Shown here: one piece after another, positions 28,390 through 32,907 of the stretch | How the letters are laid out: each line of letters opens with the position of its first letter | How positions within the stretch are numbered: the first letter of the stretch is position 1 | Assembly: GCA_963204975.1 (NCBI GenBank) | Contig: CAUJJC010000221.1 | Location: 1 to 32,907 of the forward strand | Direction: 5' to 3' | Origin: Verrucomicrobiota bacterium | GTDB lineage: Bacteria; Verrucomicrobiota; Verrucomicrobiia; Verrucomicrobiales; Verrucomicrobiaceae | DNA length: 32,907 nucleotides | Translations under genes and position numbers: made by a program | Notes under the pieces: generated by a model | Seen by the model: the letters and a program-made list of their open reading frames with translations, nothing else | The model's database searches: none | What the model was told of the DNA's origin: nothing

Positions 28390-29841
28390 ATGTCACACTT
28401 TCCCACCGACCGCCCAGGCACGCTTCAGAAGGCGCTGAAGATCAATCTTTCCAAGGCCATCTACGGCACCTTCGCCGAGATCGGTGCAGGCCAGGAGATC
28501 GCCAACTGGTTCTTCCGCGCGGGCGGTGCCTCCGGCACGATTGCCAAGACGATGTCCGCCTACGACATGACGATCAGCGATGAGATCTATGGCAAGGCCA
28601 GCCGCTACGTCTCACGCCAGCGCATGTGCTCGATGATGGACCACGAGTTCCCCATGCTGGTGGATCGTCTCGCCACGAAGCGCGGAGCCACCACGAGCTT
28701 CTTCACGCTCGCCGACACCGTGCGCGCCAAGGCTTACAGCGACACCACCCAGGAGTGCCACGGCTGGATCGGAATGCGATTTCAAACCGAACCCAAGGGG
28801 CCGAGCAATGACATCCAGATGCATGTGCGCCTGCTCGATGATTCGAACGCCCGTCAATCCGAAGCTCTCGGCATCCTCGGAGTGAACCTCATCTACGCAG
28901 CCTTCCACCTGCGTGACTCCATGTCCTCGCTGCTGCAAAGTCTGCTCGATGACCTCAGTCGCAAACGCGTGGAGATCGACATGATCGACTTCAGTGGTCC
29001 CGCCTTCACCTCGCTCGAATATCAGGACCGCCTCGTCGCGCTGAAGCTCGTTCGTCTCGGGTTGTCTGACGCCGCCTTGTTCGGTGCCGATGGCGAGATC
29101 TGGCAGGCCGCCGACGTGCTGCACAAGAAGCCCGTCTTCCTCAAGCGCGGCAGTTTTGATCCCATTACGAAGCTCAACCTCGACATGATCGAGCGCGGCC
29201 AGGCCGCCTTCCAGGCCGACTTTGGCGATACCGCCAAGGACAACATCGAGATCCTCGAGATCACCATGCACAACCTGCTTGCCTCAGGCTTCGACGTGCC
29301 CGACACCGAGTTCCTCGCGCGCGCCGATGTCCTGCAAGGGCTTGGCAAGAACGTGCTCATCTCACGCTATCCGCAGTTCCATCGCATCAGCGGCTACCTC
29401 GCGCGACACACGCAGATGCCCATCGCCATCGTGCTGGGCCTGCCGCTGTTCCAGGAGCTGTTCAATGAACGCTGGTGCACCGATCTCGAAGGCGGCCTCC
29501 TCGAAGCCTTCGGCCGCCTCTTCAAAAATCAGGTGCGTCTGTATGTGTATCCGATGGGCGATCCCACCACCGGCCAGATGCTGGGCATCAAGGATGCCGC
29601 TGTCACCCCGGAGCAGAAGCACCTGCTGCAATACCTCATCGAGACCAACAACGTGCGTCCGCTCGAGGTGCCGAAGCAGGACTTCCTCTTCAAGACCAGC
29701 GCCGAAGTGCGCAACATGATCCTCCAAGGCCAGCCAGGCTGGGAAAGCCTCGTGCCCGACATCGTCCTCCAACAAGGCCCCTGGAAAACCGTGGCCAGCA
29801 GCTCCGGTCGCACGACGGCGAGCACCGTGGCGCTTGCTTAA
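28390..29841 (+). CDS. Conserved protein of unknown function
   Basis: 483 residues, apparently cytoplasmic: no signal peptide, no membrane span. The N-terminal segment is very regular (LKINLSKAIYGTFAEIGAGQ, then EIANWFFRAGGASGTIAKT, then SAYDMTISDEIYG, RYVSRQRM), the kind of sequence I associate with a conserved family in Verrucomicrobiota and Planctomycetota. I recall homologs carrying a nicotinate-nucleotide adenylyltransferase name in databases, but no HxGH nucleotidyl-transferase motif is visible here, so I would not use that name. Other marked segments are GWIGMRFQTEP, EALGILGVNLIYAAFHL and VEIDMIDFSGPAF. I chose the ATG at 28390; a TTG six codons upstream is also open. It is divergent from the MoxR/ABC cluster. 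Confidence 0.85.
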   Translation: MSHFPTDRPGTLQKALKINLSKAIYGTFAEIGAGQEIANWFFRAGGASGTIAKTMSAYDMTISDEIYGKASRYVSRQRMCSMMDHEFPMLVDRLATKRGATTSFFTLADTVRAKAYSDTTQECHGWIGMRFQTEPKGPSNDIQMHVRLLDDSNARQSEALGILGVNLIYAAFHLRDSMSSLLQSLLDDLSRKRVEIDMIDFSGPAFTSLEYQDRLVALKLVRLGLSDAALFGADGEIWQAADVLHKKPVFLKRGSFDPITKLNLDMIERGQAAFQADFGDTAKDNIEILEITMHNLLASGFDVPDTEFLARADVLQGLGKNVLISRYPQFHRISGYLARHTQMPIAIVLGLPLFQELFNERWCTDLEGGLLEAFGRLFKNQVRLYVYPMGDPTTGQMLGIKDAAVTPEQKHLLQYLIETNNVRPLEVPKQDFLFKTSAEVRNMILQGQPGWESLVPDIVLQQGPWKTVASSSGRTTASTVALA

Positions 29842-29865
29842 CGGAACAGTGTGTGACTCTGATAG

Positions 29866-29887
29866 CTGCCTTCGTTTGGGGAGGCAG
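29866..29887 (+). promoter_or_regulatory. Hairpin overlapping the ribosome binding site of the downstream hydrolase gene
   Basis: CTGCCT (29866-29871) can pair with AGGCAG (29882-29887) across a ten-base loop. The 3' arm overlaps GGGGAGG (29878-29884), one of the few good Shine-Dalgarno sequences in the window, eight bases before the ATG at 29893. The pairing could limit ribosome access, or could be chance; six base pairs is modest. It lies in the 51-base gap after the preceding gene. Confidence 0.3.
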
Positions 29888-29892
29888 TCCTC

Positions 29893-31350
29893 ATGAAGAT
29901 CCACGCCCTCATTCTTTTCGTCTCGCTCGGTTTGCTCCATGCGGAGATTCAGACCGGCAGCTATGACATGGCTGCGATCCGGGACACCTCGACGCTGGAG
30001 ACGAAGGTCATTCAAGACTGGACGCTGATGGCGAAGGATCCGTCGGTGAGGCAGAAGCTGGTGGAGGTGACGATCTGTGAGTGGTGGCCGGGGCAGAAGG
30101 TGCGGCTGCCCGTGACCTTCAATGCGCCCGCGAGTGGTGCGGTGTGCAAACAGATCATCGTGGGCAATGCGGGCCTCACGCTGAAGCCAGCGGCTCCGAC
30201 GGGCGCGATGCTGCGGCTTCTCAAAGAGAAAGGGGTGGGAGTGGTGCTGATCGGGATGAGCACGATTGATGCGATGGAGCCTGCGCCGTTGCTGATGTCG
30301 GGCATGAAGGAGCACATGCTCAAGACCAAGGATGCGCGCTACACACCGGCGTGGATCTGGGGCATGAGCGACATGCGGGCGATCACTGCGGCAATCGCGG
30401 AGAAGGAAGTGTTTCAGCCGGCGAAGGTGCTGGTCACGGGTGGCTCGAAGCGCGGCGTAGCGACGGCGGCGGCGGGCATTCACGATGAGCGAGTGACGGC
30501 GATCTTGCCGGTGGTGGCACCGATCATTGATCCGCCGGGCGGGCCGTATGTGCATGGCATGATGCCGGAGGAGATCACAAAGATGAACGAGCAGTTCATC
30601 GTGGATCTGCGGGCGGGCAAGATTCCTGGAGCGCCTGTCACGGCGGCGGACCCGCTGCTTGCTCGTGAGAAGATCCGTGCGGATGAGCGCATTGACCTCG
30701 CGGCTGCGAAGGCCGCAGGATGGAGCGAGGCAGAGATGACGGCGATGTGCACGGGTGCCTGGGAGGTGTGCCGCACGACGAACTACTGGCCTGCTCTGAA
30801 GCAGCGCGGGCTCGAGGTTTTCTACAACCAGGGCTCCAATGACAACGTCGGTCCGGGGCTAATCGAACTCGGTCAGAAGTTCCCAGATCTCCCGATCTAC
30901 GTCGTCCCTGGCGGCCAGCACGGCGGCGCGAAAGAGACGGGCTTCACCAAGCAAGTGGGCGGCCTGCCCGAGGTGGATGAGAACCTCTACGCCTTTGCCA
31001 TGCATCACTTCTTTGCCACGCGTCGCATGGTCGCTCCGCCCAAGATCGTCACGCAGTGGAGCGAGTCGAAGCGCTCGCTGCATGTGATCGCGACCTTCCC
31101 CGATGGCAGCGAACCGCAGAAGAATGAGCTGTGGACGGCGCTCGATCGCCATCCCGACTACTCGATGCAGATGGAGTATGATCCGTGGTCGTCGTTGCCG
31201 ATGACGAAGACGGGCACGGCTACTTATGAAGCGGATTTCACAGTGCCAGCCGGGACCAAGACGGTGAACTACGTGACCGTGCATGCTCACGAGGAAGCGG
31301 GATCAACGATCACTCTGTCCAGCCCGGCATTGCAGACCGTGGTGCGGTGA
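29893..31350 (+). CDS. PhoPQ-activated pathogenicity-related family secreted hydrolase
   Basis: 485 residues. A signal peptide (MKIHALILFVSLGLLHA, cleavage after about 17) marks export. The fold is alpha/beta hydrolase of the PhoPQ-related family (PF10142): the nucleophile elbow is VTGGSKRGVAT with Ser185, in place of the commoner GASKRG. Likely acid Asp317 (YNQGSNDNVGPG) and His343 (VVPGGQHGG) complete the triad. Flanking marks are PAWIWGMSDMRAITAA and CRTTNYWPALKQRG. A C-terminal beta-sandwich-like part (about 385-485) follows. The physiological substrate is unknown; the name reflects a Salmonella regulon, not an activity. A strong GGGGAGG site precedes the start. It converges with the oxidoreductase gene, five bases apart. 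Confidence 0.9.
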   Translation: MKIHALILFVSLGLLHAEIQTGSYDMAAIRDTSTLETKVIQDWTLMAKDPSVRQKLVEVTICEWWPGQKVRLPVTFNAPASGAVCKQIIVGNAGLTLKPAAPTGAMLRLLKEKGVGVVLIGMSTIDAMEPAPLLMSGMKEHMLKTKDARYTPAWIWGMSDMRAITAAIAEKEVFQPAKVLVTGGSKRGVATAAAGIHDERVTAILPVVAPIIDPPGGPYVHGMMPEEITKMNEQFIVDLRAGKIPGAPVTAADPLLAREKIRADERIDLAAAKAAGWSEAEMTAMCTGAWEVCRTTNYWPALKQRGLEVFYNQGSNDNVGPGLIELGQKFPDLPIYVVPGGQHGGAKETGFTKQVGGLPEVDENLYAFAMHHFFATRRMVAPPKIVTQWSESKRSLHVIATFPDGSEPQKNELWTALDRHPDYSMQMEYDPWSSLPMTKTGTATYEADFTVPAGTKTVNYVTVHAHEEAGSTITLSSPALQTVVR

Positions 31351-31355
31351 GTGGC

Positions 31356-32645
31356 TCAACCCACGGGTGTGGCCCAGTGATCGCGATACTCGCGGCGCAG
31401 TAGCTTCGAGGTGTCGGCGTCGCCAATGAATTGCTCGGCGACCGGATCAAACACCAGTGACCGACGCGTGCGGGCGGCGATATTGCCCAGGTGGCAGAGC
31501 GAGGTCGAGAGGTGGTTGATGGTGATGTCGGCGTTCAGCTTGGCTCCGGTGCGGATGGCATCGAAGAAGTTCGCATGATGCGCGGCGAGGTCGGGTCCCG
31601 AGGGTGGTTTGATTTCTTCGATGAGCTTGTTGCGCTCGCCGAAGACCTGCCAGCCCTTCGCCTTGCCTCCCACGATCATGCCCTGGGTGCCATACCATGC
31701 ACAGCCGTTTTCGTGACCCTCCTGCACATACGGTGACCAGTCGCGCTGCTCATAGATGAGCTGGCGTGTCTTGCCGCCTGCGTTGTCGTATTCGAAGGCG
31801 CAATACAGGGTGTCAGGCCACTCCTGGTCATCATCGAAGAAGAGCTTGCTGCCTTGACCGATGATGCGGTTCGGCTGCTGATCCACACCGAGCCCCCAGC
31901 GCGCGATGTCGATGTCATGCACGCCATCGTTGCCGAAGTCGCCAGCGCCGAAGTGATGGAACCAACGCCAGGCACCGGGATGATACGTGCTCTTGAACGG
32001 CACCTCCGGCACGGGGCCAAGCCAGAGATCGTAGTCGAGTTCGGCGGGTGGTTCGCTCGTGGGCTTGTGGCCTTGGTCGGCTCGCCGCTGGCTGTTCCAG
32101 GCCTTGGCGACGAGCACGTCTCCGATGATCCCGCTGCGCAGTTTCTCGATGACCTGCATGATGTGCCCGGTGCTGCGGCTCTGCGTGCCGACTTGCATCG
32201 CGACCTTGTTCCTGGCGACGGCCTCAATCATGAGCCGCCCTTCGCGCAGGTTGTGCGAGCACGGCTTTTCGACATACACATGCTTGCCCGCATTCGCGGC
32301 GAGGATGGCTCCCGGCGCGTGCCAGTGGTCGGGCGTCGCCATCAGCACAGCCTGCACGGCTTTGTCTTCAAACACTCGCCGCATGTCGCTGACGATCTTG
32401 GGTGATTGACCCGTGAGTTCCTGGATCAACTTCGCTGCGGTCGCGGCGCGATTCGAGTCGGCATCGCAGACATACGAGAAGCTGACGTCGGTGCGTTTGC
32501 ACATCGTCTTGATGTGATTCGTGCCCATGCCACCGGGACCGATGAAGGCGAGGTTGATCTTGTCGTCCGCACTGGCGGCGCGACTGAGACTGGCGGAGGC
32601 GAGGGCTGCTTGAGCGACGAAATGACGACGGGTGATCAGGTTCAT
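31356..32645 (-). CDS. Tat-exported Gfo/Idh/MocA-family oxidoreductase
   Basis: 429 residues. A twin-arginine signal (TRRHFVAQAALASASL, Arg6-Arg7) leads to an Ala-rich h-region with likely cleavage near residue 25. The Rossmann domain holds GPGGMG at 36-41 and the EKP motif at 126-128 (YVEKPCSHNL), typical of NAD(P)-dependent sugar or sugar-derivative dehydrogenases. Inside the C-terminal domain, FGNDGVHDIDIARWGLG holds the conserved Asp/His residues of the active site. Export of a folded, cofactor-loaded enzyme by Tat is common for this family in Verrucomicrobiota and Planctomycetota, where it is thought to act on glycans. The substrate cannot be told. The start at 32645 has AATCATCGCC before it, no Shine-Dalgarno. 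Confidence 0.94.
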   Translation of the reverse strand: MNLITRRHFVAQAALASASLSRAASADDKINLAFIGPGGMGTNHIKTMCKRTDVSFSYVCDADSNRAATAAKLIQELTGQSPKIVSDMRRVFEDKAVQAVLMATPDHWHAPGAILAANAGKHVYVEKPCSHNLREGRLMIEAVARNKVAMQVGTQSRSTGHIMQVIEKLRSGIIGDVLVAKAWNSQRRADQGHKPTSEPPAELDYDLWLGPVPEVPFKSTYHPGAWRWFHHFGAGDFGNDGVHDIDIARWGLGVDQQPNRIIGQGSKLFFDDDQEWPDTLYCAFEYDNAGGKTRQLIYEQRDWSPYVQEGHENGCAWYGTQGMIVGGKAKGWQVFGERNKLIEEIKPPSGPDLAAHHANFFDAIRTGAKLNADITINHLSTSLCHLGNIAARTRRSLVFDPVAEQFIGDADTSKLLRREYRDHWATPVG

Positions 32646-32785
32646 GGCGATGATTGGTTTGCCCGAATACGTTCGGTTTTGACTCGGGCATACAGGGGGA
32701 TTGCGGTTTGCTCTCCCGGAGGATTTCGCTCGAAAAGGTATCGTCGCCTCCGTATGGCTGCGGCCTCATCACCCTTCCCATTCCC
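32646..32785. promoter_or_regulatory. Divergent intergenic region with a perfect inverted repeat
   Basis: 140 bases between divergent starts. TGCCCGA (32660-32666) and TCGGGCA (32684-32690) form a perfect seven-base inverted repeat with a 17-base spacer. CCGAA/TTCGG (32663-32667 and 32672-32676) forms an alternative smaller hairpin inside it. The larger repeat begins 15 bases from the oxidoreductase start codon, a position fitting an operator or a 5'-UTR structure. No clear promoter boxes are seen. Confidence 0.35.
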
Positions 32786-32907
32786 GTGCGACTTCTGACT
32801 TCTCTCTCCTTGTTCCTCGCCGCTTGTTTCGCATCAGCGGTCGAGCCTGCGGTCTTCACCATCAAGACGATGACAGCGCAGATGAAGTATGATGTCACCG
32901 AGCTGGT
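32786..32907 (+). CDS. Secreted protein, N-terminal part only (possible cupredoxin-like protein)
   Basis: Forty codons and two bases before the window ends. Reading from the GTG at 32786, the protein starts with a signal peptide (MRLLTSLSLFLAACFASA, cleavage after about 18), then EPAVFTIKTMTAQMKYDVTE. The last stretch recalls the first strand of the plastocyanin/azurin-like modules found in secreted Verrucomicrobiota proteins, where 'MKYDxxxLxVxPG' type sequence opens a copper-binding fold. With so little visible this is a guess. No ATG is available in frame nearby, and no Shine-Dalgarno precedes the GTG (TTCCCATTCCC). It is divergent from the oxidoreductase gene. Confidence 0.55.
   Translation, partial: MRLLTSLSLFLAACFASAVEPAVFTIKTMTAQMKYDVTEL

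Overview
The window is a gene-dense stretch of a GC-rich bacterial chromosome. The gene content points to the phylum Verrucomicrobiota, near Prosthecobacter/Verrucomicrobium. This is an inference from family combinations: a coproheme decarboxylase with the long insertion seen in PVC-type bacteria, DUF2339/DUF3999 membrane proteins, a Tat-exported Gfo/Idh/MocA oxidoreductase, a PhoPQ-related secreted hydrolase, and a MoxR/DUF58/von Willebrand A cluster. There is no rRNA gene here to confirm it. I see no tRNA, rRNA, CRISPR array, insertion sequence or phage gene, and no gap between genes longer than about 170 bases.

Layout. (1) 1-2533, plus strand: the 3' part of chdC/hemQ, thiG (thiamine thiazole synthase), and a membrane protein with an Lnb-like DUF4105 domain. 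(2) 2541-7971, minus strand: an overlapping three-gene set of DUF2339 membrane protein, small membrane protein and DUF3999 protein. (3) 8073-12394, minus strand: coiled-coil protein, a single-span protein with a degenerate OmpA-like domain, and a hybrid histidine kinase, tightly packed and probably one signalling unit. (4) 12563-14275, plus strand: panD (GTG start) and an APC-type amino acid permease. (5) 14266-28261, minus strand: a 14-kb ten-gene co-directional run, the main object of interest. (6) 28390-31350, plus strand: a conserved protein of unknown function and a PhoPQ-related secreted hydrolase. (7) 31356-32645, minus strand: the Tat-exported oxidoreductase, and then on the plus strand the first 40 codons of a secreted protein that runs off the window.

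How the big cluster may work. In transcription order it encodes a membrane/coiled-coil protein, a MoxR AAA+ ATPase, a secreted membrane-anchored protein, an ABC ATPase, three paralogous ABC permeases, a DUF58 protein, a BatA-type vWA membrane protein, and a large protein with two vWA-like domains around a glutamine-amidotransferase-like domain. MoxR ATPases generally act on vWA/DUF58 partners, and DUF58/BatA sets act at the envelope. Combined with an ABC exporter built from one ATPase and three different permeases, this suggests a MoxR-remodelled envelope or export machine. The substrate is unknown.

Style of the region. Genes are separated by a few bases or overlap (five ATGA junctions plus one TAATG), and convergent pairs have almost no spacer. 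By eye almost no start codon has a Shine-Dalgarno sequence; many are preceded by C/T-rich sequence. The clear exceptions are at 1469 and 29893.
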